Assembly (NCBI GenBank): GCA_946540735.1
Contig: CAMNIN010000013.1
Span: 1-64,000 of the forward strand
Source: an uncultured Prevotellaceae bacterium
GTDB lineage: Bacteria > Bacteroidota > Bacteroidia > Bacteroidales > Bacteroidaceae
Direction of reading: 5' to 3'
Length of the DNA stretch: 64,000 bases
In this document: one piece after another, positions 1 through 8,939 of the stretch
Layout of the letters: every line of letters starts with the position of its first letter
How positions within the stretch are numbered: position 1 is the stretch's first letter
Notes under the pieces: generated by a model
Database searches by the model: none
The model's input: the letters and a program-made list of their open reading frames with translations, nothing else
Told to the model about the DNA's origin: nothing
Position numbers and translations under genes: made by a program

Positions 1-210
1 GCATTGAGTGAAAGCATTTGCAATGCGCTTTTAGCGGATTAAAAATCCTGATACTTTTGTTCGGGCGGATTTGTAATCCGGCCGCATTGAGTGAAAGCAT
101 TTGCAATGCGCTTTTAGCGGATTAAAAATCCTGATACTCACTGCATCGGGATTACAAATCCCGATGAACAACGACAAATCCCGATGAACAACGGTATATC
201 CCGATGATCG
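1..210. repeat. Cluster of short palindromic and direct repeats
   Basis: A 55-bp unit beginning GCATTGAGTG occurs twice without change (1-55 and 84-138). Inside and between the copies are small hairpins that all have a 3-nt loop: GCATT/AATGC, GGATT/AATCC (36-48), CGGATT/AATCCG (66-80) and a 10-bp-arm version at 144-166. A 20-bp direct repeat (ACAAATCCCGATGAACAACG) follows at 154-173 and 174-193, with a partial third copy. No coding potential is evident. The architecture resembles REP/BIME-type intergenic repeats, but no associated transposase is in the window. The cluster may continue left of the window. Confidence 0.85.
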
Positions 211-331
211 TAAGAAGGGAAAGTGGAGTGCTGAGCAATTACATGGATAAGATATTGTATTAAAAAATGTTAACCGTTGATGCTGGCGGCGTATTATTTT
301 ATATCTTTACCAACGCTAATAAGCTAAAACG

Positions 332-3088
332 ATGAGACGACTTTTGCTGTCAGTTGCACTCCTCGTCCTGACGTATAGCGCATGGGGAGGGGATGCCGAT
401 GTGAGGCAGGCCATGCGCCGTGCCACACAATATATGATGGACGTGGCTTCCTATAATGGCGGTTTCGTGTGGAACTACCTGCCCGACTACTCCCGTCAGT
501 GGGGTGAACTGGAGACCAAGCGCACGATGGTGTGGCTGCAATCGCCGAGCACGCCTGATATGGGAGAGGTGTTGCTGGATGCATATCACGCCACAGGTGA
601 TGAGTATTATTATGAGAGCGCGCGGTGCGTGGCCCTCTGCCTCATGCAGGGACAGTTGCCCTGTGGAGGGTGGAACTACATGTTCGACTTAGAGCCCGAA
701 GACTCGCTCCGCGCCTGGTATGCCACCATCGGAAGGCAGGCATGGCGGTTGGAGGAATTTCAGCATTATTACGGCAACGCCACTCTCGACGATGAGGCCA
801 CCAAGCATTGCGCTGAGTTTCTCTTGAGAATCTATCAGGAGAAGAAGGAAACGCTTTTCGAGAAACCTCTGCAACGGGCCATTGCCTTTGTGCTGGAGAG
901 CCAATACGACAATGGAGGATGGCCGCAGCGCTATCCCTTGATGTATGACCACCCTTTCAAGGGAAAGGCTGATTATTCCTCCTTTGTCACGCTGAACGAT
1001 AATGTGGCTTTTGAAAACATCGATTTCCTCCTGCAATGCTACACTTCACTCGGCATGAGTGAGTTGCGGCAACCCATCCTCAAGGCCATGCATCTCCTGC
1101 GTGACCTCCAGCAACCCAAACCGCTCGCTGGATGGGCCGACCAATACACCCCCGATGATCTGAAGCCAGCCCATGCCCGGTCGTATGAGCCAAGGGCGGT
1201 GAATACGGGCACCACGGTGAGCATGATCTTCAAGATGCTGGAGTTCTACAAGATGACAGGTGACGGGGATTTCCTGAAAGGCATTCCTGATGCCATCCGT
1301 TTCCTCGAGAGCCAGAGACTGCCTTCCTCCTTGGCGGCTACGGTGAGGCGCACCCCATTGCAGGATGACGAGATCCTTATGCCACGGTTCATCAACCCCG
1401 ATACGGGACGTCCGATGTATGTGCACCGAAAAGGATCGAACGCGAAGAATGGTGAATACTACACGGATGAGAATACCGAGGGTACTATCGCACATTATAG
1501 TTCGTTCATGGTGGTGAGCCCATCACGGCTGTGGAATGCCTACAACGAGGCCAAAACTTTCGTGCAGAAGGACCTGGAGCGCAATTCCGTCCTTAAATCC
1601 GCCGCGACTAATGGTCCCCGCAGATATTATTTCCAAAGGGGAAGGATGATGCGGCCAGGACGTGAACTTCCTGGCGTCGACGAGATCGTCGCCTCGCTCA
1701 ACAAGGAGGGATACTGGCCTTCGGTGCTCCGCCAGGTGAGCCATCCCTACCGTCCGATTCCTGCGAATATGGAGTCAGAGAGTGATGACAGGTCGTTTGC
1801 CACGACGATGGTGGGCGATGAGTATGACACATCGCCTTATGAGAACCAGGACATCAAGGGCATTTCGGTCGGAACGTATATCCAGAACATGTCGTTGCTC
1901 ATTCAGAGCCTGCAACCCAAAAAGACCACTGTCTCCGGCCTTGACCCCGATCGCTTTTCCGCTACTGTGGAAGGGAAGCCGACAGCTCTCTACACCCTCA
2001 GCAACAACGGCGTGGAGGCTTGTCTCACCAATTATGGTGCACGGCTGGTGTCGATGATGGTGCCCGACAAGGAAGGCAAACTGGAAGACGTGGTGCTCGG
2101 TTTCGACAATATCGAGGATTATCACCTGCGGAAAAACAATTTCGGAAGTGTCGTGGGCCGCTATGCGGGCCGCATCAAAGGGGCGTCGTTCACTCTTGAC
2201 GGCCATACTTATGCACTGCAGAAGACGGGGGGCGGCAATATCTCTCACGGAGGCTATCCCGGATTCGCCGACAAAGTGTGGGATGTCGTGTCGGTCAACG
2301 ACAGCGTGCTGCGTATGAGACTGGTGTCGCCCGATGGAGACAATGGCTTCCCCGGCAACCTCACGGTATACGTCACCTATCACCTCACCTACGATCATGC
2401 TTTGCGGGTCAGTTATGAGGCCACGACCGATAAACCCACCGTAATCAACCTGACCAATCATACCTTCTTCAATATCTCCGGCGACCTGAGCAACACGGTG
2501 CTTGACCAGCGGTTGTATGTCGACAGCAAGTATATCGCTACTTACGACAAGCAGAAAAACGTGGATGGCAAGTTCATGAAAGTGCGCAACACCCCATTTG
2601 ATTTCCTCTCCTTGAAGCGTATGAAGTCGATAGGCACCGATATCGACATCTATGACGAGCAGATGGGCATCACCAAAGGTTATGACCATGCCTTTGCCTT
2701 GCGTCATGCCGGCAACCTCGACAGGCTGGCTGCCGTGGTCTATGACGAGAAAAGCGGGCGCACCCTCTCTGTCTATACGACCGAACCGGCTCTGCAGGTC
2801 TATACGGCCAACGGACTCAATGGCGGTCTGGTGGGCAAAAACGGGATCGCTTATCCCAAGCGGTCGGCTGTCTGCCTGGAGACCATGCACTTCGCCGATA
2901 GTCCCAACCAAGGGGAGTTCCCTTCCACGGTGCTGAGGCCAGGAGAGACTTACCGGTCGCAGACGATCTTCCATTTCTCTGGCTATTCGCACAAGAAGCG
3001 CAATCTCCAGAGCTCTATCCTGATGTATGGGGGAGTGGCAAGCCTCACCGGACTGGGGGTCTTCGGAGTCATCTCGCTCATCAAATAA
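332..3088 (+). CDS. Secreted pectate lyase (PL10-like) fused to aldose 1-epimerase
   Basis: A 918-residue protein with an N-terminal signal peptide (hydrophobic to about residue 19). Residues about 25-520 resemble PL10 pectate lyases, with the family-like GGWPQRYPL stretch near 196 and SYEPRAV near 284; such enzymes cleave polygalacturonate by beta-elimination. Residues about 541-890 are a galactose mutarotase domain: SHGGYPGF near 638, TNHTFFN with the expected catalytic His near 710, and a conserved Glu in CLETMHF. The last 20 residues are hydrophobic (GGVASLTGLGVFGVISLIK), so the protein may be membrane-anchored at its C terminus. A weak -7-like TATCTTTA lies at 302-309. The two families normally occur as separate proteins, so the fusion is the odd point. 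The lyase subfamily is inferred from motifs only. Confidence 0.85.
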   Translation: MRRLLLSVALLVLTYSAWGGDADVRQAMRRATQYMMDVASYNGGFVWNYLPDYSRQWGELETKRTMVWLQSPSTPDMGEVLLDAYHATGDEYYYESARCVALCLMQGQLPCGGWNYMFDLEPEDSLRAWYATIGRQAWRLEEFQHYYGNATLDDEATKHCAEFLLRIYQEKKETLFEKPLQRAIAFVLESQYDNGGWPQRYPLMYDHPFKGKADYSSFVTLNDNVAFENIDFLLQCYTSLGMSELRQPILKAMHLLRDLQQPKPLAGWADQYTPDDLKPAHARSYEPRAVNTGTTVSMIFKMLEFYKMTGDGDFLKGIPDAIRFLESQRLPSSLAATVRRTPLQDDEILMPRFINPDTGRPMYVHRKGSNAKNGEYYTDENTEGTIAHYSSFMVVSPSRLWNAYNEAKTFVQKDLERNSVLKSAATNGPRRYYFQRGRMMRPGRELPGVDEIVASLNKEGYWPSVLRQVSHPYRPIPANMESESDDRSFATTMVGDEYDTSPYENQDIKGISVGTYIQNMSLLIQSLQPKKTTVSGLDPDRFSATVEGKPTALYTLSNNGVEACLTNYGARLVSMMVPDKEGKLEDVVLGFDNIEDYHLRKNNFGSVVGRYAGRIKGASFTLDGHTYALQKTGGGNISHGGYPGFADKVWDVVSVNDSVLRMRLVSPDGDNGFPGNLTVYVTYHLTYDHALRVSYEATTDKPTVINLTNHTFFNISGDLSNTVLDQRLYVDSKYIATYDKQKNVDGKFMKVRNTPFDFLSLKRMKSIGTDIDIYDEQMGITKGYDHAFALRHAGNLDRLAAVVYDEKSGRTLSVYTTEPALQVYTANGLNGGLVGKNGIAYPKRSAVCLETMHFADSPNQGEFPSTVLRPGETYRSQTIFHFSGYSHKKRNLQSSILMYGGVASLTGLGVFGVISLIK

Positions 3089-3120
3089 AAATAAAAGTTC
3101 GTCAAAAAAGTTTTAAATCT

Positions 3121-3151
3121 TTTGAGGTTGACCGCCGAAGCCATATCTTTG
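3121..3151 (+). promoter_or_regulatory. Bacteroidetes-type promoter, probably giving a leaderless transcript
   Basis: TTTG at 3121-3124, a 19-bp spacer and TATCTTTG at 3144-3151 match the Bacteroidetes -33/-7 consensus. The first ATG of the next gene begins 5 nt after the -7 box, so transcription should start at or beside the initiation codon. Confidence 0.75.
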
Positions 3152-3155
3152 CAAC

Positions 3156-3905
3156 ATGATGAAACCATTGCTGACCCTTTTCTCACTCCTTTTCTGCTGC
3201 GCGGCCAGCGCACAGGAGGTGCTGGAGAGCAAAATCGAGACGACAGAGGGGAATGACCCTGCCGCCGTCGCCGATGACACCTATTCGGCAGGAACCTGGC
3301 GGTCATACCAACCAGAGGATTTCTCGCTGACAAGATCTTATTGGGCACACCAAGACTCCCTCCATCTGCCCACGCTGGGGTATGACGGGCGGGTGATGTC
3401 GCTCTCGGCGTTTCCCTATTACCGCTATGGGTGGTCGTCGTGGAACTTGCACGAAGGTCTGAATGTCAGTCTCGGGGCTTCTGTCTTCACCGAGGTGGGC
3501 AAGCATGCGCATCATGGCGTCGGGTTCGCCCAGAGCCTTTCGGCGATGTATGCCATGCCTCTGTCCAAAGACCGGAAGTGGTCGTTGGCTGTGGGGGGAT
3601 ATATGAGCAATGTGAACTGGAACCATGCTTCCGCCAGGGAAGCAGGACTGTCGGCGGTGCTTGGATATCGGTTTGACGAGCATTGGGAGGCTTTCCTGTA
3701 TGGGCATAAGTCCATCGTCAGCAGCCATGATATCCCTTATCCGCTCTATGACATGGGGGCGTTGGGCGACAGGATCGGAGCAGCGGTGAGATACAATTTC
3801 AACCCGTCGTTCAGCGTGCAGGTGTCGGTGGAGCACGGCAGCATGCCGCAGCGTGACTCTTTCCACGACACCTACATGCAGATGCCTCCCGCAGGGAGGA
3901 GATAG
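3156..3905 (+). CDS. Predicted outer-membrane beta-barrel protein, function unknown
   Basis: A 249-residue protein with a clear signal peptide ending near CCAASAQ. The rest is rich in alternating aromatic and polar segments with repeated Gly-Tyr/Trp turns (YYRYGWSSW, GVGFAQSLSAMYAM, SAVLGYRFDEHW, GAAVRYNFNPSFSVQVS), which is typical of small outer-membrane barrels; the later strands end near residue 230. I do not recognise a named family. Two ATGs are adjacent at 3156 and 3159, either of which could be used just after the promoter. It lies 67 bp after the pectate lyase gene but has its own promoter, and it converges with the Sel1-repeat gene. It may be a porin-like or assembly protein; no substrate can be assigned. 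Confidence 0.7.
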   Translation: MMKPLLTLFSLLFCCAASAQEVLESKIETTEGNDPAAVADDTYSAGTWRSYQPEDFSLTRSYWAHQDSLHLPTLGYDGRVMSLSAFPYYRYGWSSWNLHEGLNVSLGASVFTEVGKHAHHGVGFAQSLSAMYAMPLSKDRKWSLAVGGYMSNVNWNHASAREAGLSAVLGYRFDEHWEAFLYGHKSIVSSHDIPYPLYDMGALGDRIGAAVRYNFNPSFSVQVSVEHGSMPQRDSFHDTYMQMPPAGRR

Positions 3906-3909
3906 AGGT

Positions 3910-5052
3910 TTATTTCAGGGTCTTCAGAACCTCTTTCGCATAGCTGTCGCCCATGACGGCGGCCTTGTTGATCCACTCGCGGCCCGTGTTCTTATTACGC
4001 TTCACACCATAACCGTAATAATAACAGATGCCCAGTCCGGTCTCGGCTGAGGCATTGCCTTGCAGGGCGGCTTTCTCCATCCATTTGAAAGCTTCCTCAT
4101 AATCCTGGGTCATTCCCATGCCATGGAAATACATGTTGCCGATGTTGTATTGTGCCTCGGCATTTCCCTGCTGCGCGGCTTTCAGATACCAGCGGGCGGC
4201 TTCCTCGTAGTCTTGGTCCACATACACACCCTTGTCGTAATAGCGGCCAAGGGCCAACTGTGCTGGAGAGTAGTTCTTCTCGGCGGCTTTCACGAAGTAG
4301 CCCATGGCTTTCATGCTGTCTTGCCCCACGCCGATGCCTTGGGCGTACATCTTGCCGACCTCGAACTGAGAGCGGGGGTCACCGGCATCTGCCAGCCGGC
4401 GGAAATAGTCGAATGCTTTGTCGGGGTTCTTGTCTACGCCCTCACCATGCAGATAGCAGTAGCCGAGGTTGTAGAGAGCGGCGCTGTTGCCTTGGGCAGC
4501 AGCTTTCTCCCACCATTTGATGGCATCTTCGTAGCTGAGGTCCACACCCTTCATCTGGTAGTAGCACGAGCCCAGGTTGAACTGTGCAGGGGCATATCCT
4601 TTCTCCGCGGCTTTACGGTAGTATTCCGCGGCTTTGGCGTAATTGCGGTCGAAGTCTTCCGCTCCCACCTCATAGCAATGTCCCAGACTGTTGATGGCCT
4701 GCAGATTGCCTTTGTTGGCTGCTTTGGTGTACCATTTCACGGCCTCTGTCATGCTCTTCGGCACGCCATAGCCCTTTTCGTAACAGAAAGCGAGGTTGAA
4801 CTGAGCCTCCAAATTGCCTTTGTTGGCTGCCTTGGTAAACCATTCGGCGGCTTCCTTGTGGTTGGCTTGCACACCCTTGCCCGACAAGAGCCGGCTGGCA
4901 AGGGCTACCTGGGCTTTCACGTTGCCTGCGTTGGCGTCTCGGCGCATGCCGGCGATGTCGGCTGCATTTTGGGCTTCGACCGTCATGGTCAGCACCATGG
5001 CGGCCAGCACAGTGATGATTCCTCTTCTTCTCATTCTATTGGATATTATCAT
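3910..5052 (-). CDS. Secreted Sel1-like repeat protein
   Basis: A 380-residue protein with a signal peptide (hydrophobic stretch ending TVEAQN) followed by nine tandem Sel1-like repeats of about 36 residues, each following the pattern AQ.NLG.CY..G.GV....EA..WY.KAA. Such alpha-solenoids act as scaffolds for protein contacts in the periplasm or envelope; they are not enzymes. The start codon overlaps the stop of the upstream arabinofuranosidase gene by 4 bp (ATGA), so the two are probably translationally coupled. A second ATG six codons in (MRRRGI) gives a more conventional signal peptide. Downstream it converges with the barrel gene with a gap of only 4 bp. Partner and role are unknown. Confidence 0.85.
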   Translation of the reverse strand: MIISNRMRRRGIITVLAAMVLTMTVEAQNAADIAGMRRDANAGNVKAQVALASRLLSGKGVQANHKEAAEWFTKAANKGNLEAQFNLAFCYEKGYGVPKSMTEAVKWYTKAANKGNLQAINSLGHCYEVGAEDFDRNYAKAAEYYRKAAEKGYAPAQFNLGSCYYQMKGVDLSYEDAIKWWEKAAAQGNSAALYNLGYCYLHGEGVDKNPDKAFDYFRRLADAGDPRSQFEVGKMYAQGIGVGQDSMKAMGYFVKAAEKNYSPAQLALGRYYDKGVYVDQDYEEAARWYLKAAQQGNAEAQYNIGNMYFHGMGMTQDYEEAFKWMEKAALQGNASAETGLGICYYYGYGVKRNKNTGREWINKAAVMGDSYAKEVLKTLK

Positions 5053-7607
5053 TTTCCTAAATCATAGATTCTCAAAGTATAGGGGGGCAAAACGAGGTCG
5101 CCGGTGGCGACGGTGCCTTTCTCGCAGCTCACCCGTTGGTTGTCGGGCTGTCCGCTGAATCCTTCATACGGGGTGCCCTCAGGCAGTGTGACACCGTCGA
5201 GATAAAGGGTCAGTTGCTTAGGCAGTGCATTGACCACCTTCAGGTAGCGGTGCCCGGTCTTGCTGTCCTCGACCATGCTGGCCACGACACGCCTGCCGAT
5301 ATATTCGTCGGCCATCACCTGTGTGGCGACATAGTGGTCGCCGCTGTAGACGGAAAACAGCCTTTGGGTCTCGTAACTCGGAGTCAAGCGCACCTCTTTG
5401 TTGCTGAAATAGATCAGGTCGGGGTTCCAGTTGTGATGCCCGTCCTTGGCCAGAAGGGGCGCATAGGAGGTCATCGCCACCACATCGCCGTTGCGCTCCA
5501 CGTTGCAGAGATGGATGGCCTCGGCCAGTGCTGTCTCCACATTGCTGCGCTTCTTGCTGGTGCTGGCGGCATATTCGCCGAGATACACCTTCGGTGCGTT
5601 GCGGTCGTAGTCATCGTAATAGTCCTGGTGGTTGATAAACCAGCCGGTGCTCTCATAATAATGCTCATCCACCATGTCGATGATGTCGGAGTGCTTCTTG
5701 GCATAGTCCCAGCCTTCCACATAGTCGGCTGAAGGATGATGGAACGGACCCACCGTGCCACAGACGATGATGTCGGGGTATTTCTCCTTGATGGCTTTGC
5801 AGATCATGCCGTAACGCTCCTCGAAGACGGTGGAGATGATATCCTCGTTGCCGATACCGATGTATTTCAGATGGAAGGGTGCAGGATGGCCGGCATCGGC
5901 TCGCATCTTTGCCCAAGGACTCTTGGCTGGGTCGCCGTTGGCCCATTCGATCAGATGGAGGATCTCCTCACAGTAGGCGGGCATGTCGGCCATGGGGATA
6001 CCGCCCTGCTGGCCTGCATAGCCGTCTTTGTCGGCAGCGGAATTCTGGCAGGGCACACCGGCGGCCAGCACGGGGAGCGGTTCGGCTCCGATATCCTCGC
6101 AGAATTGGAAATACTCATAGAATCCCAGTCCGCGTGTCTGGTGGTAATGCCAGATGTTGAAGTCGGGCTTGCGGTCCTCAAGGGGACCCACGGTGTGGTG
6201 CCAGTGGTAGATGTTGTCAAGACCCTGGCCGTGGCTCATGCAACCTCCGGGGAAACGTACGAACTTGGGGTGAAGGTCGGCGATGGCCTGTGCGAGGTCC
6301 TTGCGCAGACCGTTCTTGCGGTTGTGGAAGGTCTCCTGCGGGAAGAGACTCACCATGTCGACGGCCACCTTGCCTTTTTTCAGCGGCACAAGGCGGAGCT
6401 GGCATTCCCGGCCGGTGACCTTGGCGCGTAACTTGGGCGATCGGGTGTCGATCACGGCCTCGTATCGCCGCCATCCTGGCCCTTGGGTGGTGATCTTGGT
6501 CTCGGCCAGTACTTCGCCTCCTGCTATGAGCTGCACAAGCCATTTCTTCTTGGTGCAGTCGATGTGGCGCACGTGGAAGGAGAAGTCATAGGCTTGGCCG
6601 GGGTCGCTGTCGATGATCCCGTCCCAACCTTCATTGGTGATGGGAGTTGACTCCAACACGGCATAATGGGGGTTGTTGGCGCTCAGGGGGTCGCTGGTCT
6701 CGATCTGGATGGGTTGGTCGGACAGCCAACTGGTCGTGGCCGACCATTCCTTCCTGTCGCGAGCACTGTATTCGAAGTCGCGGTTCTGAACGAGTTCTGC
6801 ATACAGACCACCGTCGGCGGCATAGCTGATGTCCTCGAAGAAGATGCCGATGAGCTTGTCGCTGATGGCTTTCCGCTCGGATGACTTCACCGTGAGGGTG
6901 GCGATGGGCTTGTCCAGGTCCTTGAAGCGCTCTCCGTCGTCTCCCATGCGTTCACTGCTCATGTCGCCGTCGCGCCGCAGGATCTCATGATGGGCGAGGA
7001 GCGAGATCAGTTCGCCTTGTGTGACGTCGAAAATCTGACCTCCGCGCCGCTTGTTGTCGATGGTCACCGTGTCGCCTCCCCAGGCGAGATCGCTGATGGT
7101 GCTCGGGGCATCCTCGGAGAACGAACGGAAGTCCTTGGAGGCTCTCACGTAGCGCTTCTCGTCACCCGTGGCATAGAAAATATCGAAGGTGCCGTCGTCT
7201 CCCTCGAAGACGATGGGACGGAGACAATTCTTCGTGCTCATCCGCGGATAGTCCTGCGGACGCCAGGTGATGAGATCCTCACTGTAGGCTGCAGCGAAAC
7301 AGGGGGTATGGTCGTTCAACTGCCACACAGCGCGCCAGGTGCCATCGGAGGCTTTCACGAGATTGGGATGGTACATGCGCTTCTCGGCTCCCCATGGCCC
7401 ATAGTCAGAGGCACACAACTGACCGATCTCCTGCCAGTTGCCGTCGAAATCGAGGTAGGCGGCATGAAGTCCGGACCGGTCGTCAGGACTGTAGATGAAA
7501 ATCTCGCGTGAGATGTTGTCGCCTTCTTCCTGAGCCTTCACGAGGCTGGGGAAGAACAGCATGGTAATAAGCACCATGGATGTCCATGTTGTTTCTTTCA
7601 TTCTCAT
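5049..7607 (-). CDS. Two-domain glycosidase: GH43-like propeller plus GH51 alpha-L-arabinofuranosidase
   Basis: The ORF track starts at 7718, but the promoter at 7626-7657 and the signal peptide place the start at ATG 7607 (MRMKETTW) or 7601, giving about 852 residues. The signal peptide ends near SLVKAQ. The N-terminal 220 residues resemble a five-bladed GH43-type propeller (WGAEKRMYHPNLVK, WRAVWQLND, DGTFDIFYATG). From about residue 230 it is GH51: GIFFEDISYAADGGLYAELVQNRDFEY, a carbohydrate-binding-like beta region, then the TIM barrel with FPGGCMSHG, acid/base Glu in GIGNED and nucleophile Glu in YLGEYAA. GH51 enzymes remove arabinofuranosyl side chains from arabinan or arabinoxylan. The GH43-like part may be accessory; I could not confirm its catalytic triad. 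It forms an operon with the Sel1 gene. Confidence 0.88.
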   Translation of the reverse strand: MRMKETTWTSMVLITMLFFPSLVKAQEEGDNISREIFIYSPDDRSGLHAAYLDFDGNWQEIGQLCASDYGPWGAEKRMYHPNLVKASDGTWRAVWQLNDHTPCFAAAYSEDLITWRPQDYPRMSTKNCLRPIVFEGDDGTFDIFYATGDEKRYVRASKDFRSFSEDAPSTISDLAWGGDTVTIDNKRRGGQIFDVTQGELISLLAHHEILRRDGDMSSERMGDDGERFKDLDKPIATLTVKSSERKAISDKLIGIFFEDISYAADGGLYAELVQNRDFEYSARDRKEWSATTSWLSDQPIQIETSDPLSANNPHYAVLESTPITNEGWDGIIDSDPGQAYDFSFHVRHIDCTKKKWLVQLIAGGEVLAETKITTQGPGWRRYEAVIDTRSPKLRAKVTGRECQLRLVPLKKGKVAVDMVSLFPQETFHNRKNGLRKDLAQAIADLHPKFVRFPGGCMSHGQGLDNIYHWHHTVGPLEDRKPDFNIWHYHQTRGLGFYEYFQFCEDIGAEPLPVLAAGVPCQNSAADKDGYAGQQGGIPMADMPAYCEEILHLIEWANGDPAKSPWAKMRADAGHPAPFHLKYIGIGNEDIISTVFEERYGMICKAIKEKYPDIIVCGTVGPFHHPSADYVEGWDYAKKHSDIIDMVDEHYYESTGWFINHQDYYDDYDRNAPKVYLGEYAASTSKKRSNVETALAEAIHLCNVERNGDVVAMTSYAPLLAKDGHHNWNPDLIYFSNKEVRLTPSYETQRLFSVYSGDHYVATQVMADEYIGRRVVASMVEDSKTGHRYLKVVNALPKQLTLYLDGVTLPEGTPYEGFSGQPDNQRVSCEKGTVATGDLVLPPYTLRIYDLGK

Positions 7608-7625
7608 GTCTTTGCAAAGTTTTGT

Positions 7626-7657
7626 GCAAAGATAACACAAACTACTTGCAGAACAAA
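7626..7657 (-). promoter_or_regulatory. Promoter of the GH43/GH51 gene
   Basis: On the minus strand, TTTTG at 7653-7657 is followed by a 19-bp spacer and TATCTTTG at 7626-7633, a full match to the Bacteroidetes vegetative consensus. It lies inside the longest ORF and so argues for the ATG at 7607 or 7601. Confidence 0.8.
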
Positions 7658-7701
7658 AGATTTTAATTTTTTTTGGAAGAAAAGGTGGTTCGTTTGGACT
7701 T

Positions 7702-7920
7702 TTAGTCATTATAGTCATCCATTAACCACTCGGAGTCAATATCCCCGCTGAGTAGTTGAAGGATTTCTATGTCTATCAATTCTATGTTGGCAATGATTGT
7801 TCTGAGTTGTTGCCTGTCGTTAAGTGGAAAATGATTGGCTCTGTCGATGGCAACACTAAGGCAGCAGTGTGCTTTCATGAGTTGGCTATTCAGCCATGAG
7901 ATGTTTGAATTTTGTTCCAT
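7702..7920 (-). CDS. Small hypothetical protein
   Basis: A 72-residue ORF with balanced amino-acid use (MEQNSNISWLNSQLMKAH...), predicted mostly helical with an acidic C-terminal end (DIDSEWLMDDYND) and no signal peptide or membrane segment. No other convincing gene covers this stretch. A TTACCTTCG sequence upstream on the minus strand is a poor -7 box. It lies upstream of the arabinofuranosidase gene on the same strand, but that gene has its own promoter. No family is recognised. It could be a real small protein or a chance ORF. Confidence 0.5.
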   Translation of the reverse strand: MEQNSNISWLNSQLMKAHCCLSVAIDRANHFPLNDRQQLRTIIANIELIDIEILQLLSGDIDSEWLMDDYND

Positions 7921-8153
7921 TTTTATCGCGAAGGTAATGAAATGAAGTGAAATAAATATGTAAGTTAGTTTTTTTTGAGATTTTCGCGCATTTATTCACT
8001 TTTCACATGACATTCTATTTGCATAAAATAGCTGACCTTGAGAGGTGACTTGTGTGAGTTGGTGCAGTATTTTGCTAATCACTGACATTCCTAAATAGTA
8101 ACTGGTTGTCTGTCCTATATAAGCTCTTTGTGTTTTTTTAACATTCACTTTCG
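7921..8153. other. Intergenic gap with no recognised feature
   Basis: An AT-rich stretch between the divergent small hypothetical gene (-) and the secreted-protein gene (+). Apart from the promoter that follows at 8154, I see no hairpin, repeat or reading frame here that I would support. Confidence 0.5.
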
Positions 8154-8182
8154 TTGAATCCGTGCAAAAACCGCTATTTTTG
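8154..8182 (+). promoter_or_regulatory. Promoter of the secreted protein gene
   Basis: TTG at 8154-8156, an 18-bp spacer and TATTTTTG at 8175-8182 fit the Bacteroidetes consensus, 29 nt before the ATG at 8212. Confidence 0.65.
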
Positions 8183-8211
8183 CAAATCCTAATCAACCTA
8201 GTTATTTGCTT

Positions 8212-8883
8212 ATGAAGAAATTGTTTACTTTTTGCTTGGCCGTTATGGGCTGTATGATGGTTTACGCCCAGGATGATGTCAATCATGCATACGAATTTGT
8301 AAAAGCTGACGGAACGGTTATTCCCAATGGATCGACAGTGGTCGTTGACCGTGTCGTGAAAGAGGAAGACCCCGAAACAGGCGAGGAAATCGTCATGGTC
8401 GTGGCTGATTTCACGGTCAAGAACGTGTCGGGTACGGACGATGGCTTGGTGAGGCTCGTCAACACGATTACACGCATCGATAACGGCAGTTACTCCACTT
8501 GCGCCATGGGGCTTTGCATTCCTGGAAAGACCGAGGTCGAGGAGTTCTACTCCTCTCACGCCTCCATTCCAGTGGGAGCTACGGCCGGTGACTTGCAAAC
8601 CGAATGGTATGCCGATGCTTATGGACAATGTATCGTCGAACTGCAGATCGAGATCGGTCAGAAATATGGTGTCAATGACTTCGAGTTCCTGGACTTCGGA
8701 CCGAGCATTACGGCGGTGTTCGACTACCCTGACCCCAGTGGTGTGAAAGAACTCGGCCAAGGGCTATATGCTACTGAGGTGGCTCGTTATACCATCGGCG
8801 GTGCCAAGACCTCGGCAGCGCAGAAGGGAGTGCAGGTTGTCAGACTGAGCGACGGATCCACACGCAAGATCGTGGTGAGGTAA
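8212..8883 (+). CDS. Secreted protein with a Prevotella-type C-terminal sorting tail
   Basis: The track begins at a TTG (8206); the ATG at 8212 (MKKLFTFCLAVMG) gives a normal signal peptide cleaved after VYAQ, and a 223-residue protein. The middle, about residues 30-185, is beta-rich with several Gly and Asp turns and no motif I recognise. The last 30 residues (ARYTIGG...QKGVQVVRLSDGSTRKIVVR) match the short tail seen on many secreted Prevotella proteins, close to type IX secretion sorting domains: a YTI.G core, a KG...VR.SDG strand and a basic end. This suggests export to the surface or medium. The gene stands alone between its own promoter and terminator. Confidence 0.75.
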   Translation: MKKLFTFCLAVMGCMMVYAQDDVNHAYEFVKADGTVIPNGSTVVVDRVVKEEDPETGEEIVMVVADFTVKNVSGTDDGLVRLVNTITRIDNGSYSTCAMGLCIPGKTEVEEFYSSHASIPVGATAGDLQTEWYADAYGQCIVELQIEIGQKYGVNDFEFLDFGPSITAVFDYPDPSGVKELGQGLYATEVARYTIGGAKTSAAQKGVQVVRLSDGSTRKIVVR

Positions 8884-8910
8884 AAGACAGCAAGAACAGA
8901 TACAAAAGAT

Positions 8911-8939
8911 AAGGAGCCGGCTTTCCCCGGCTCCTTTTA
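8911..8939 (+). terminator. Intrinsic terminator after the secreted protein
   Basis: GGAGCCGG and CCGGCTCC form an 8-bp GC-rich stem around a short loop, followed by TTTTAT. Confidence 0.85.

Noticed and set aside
1775-2992. 405-residue minus-strand ORF
   Set aside because: Shadow of the pectate lyase/epimerase gene, whose motifs are clear in the plus-strand frame.
4060-5067. 335-residue plus-strand ORF
   Set aside because: Shadow of the Sel1-repeat gene; repeats make the antisense frame open.
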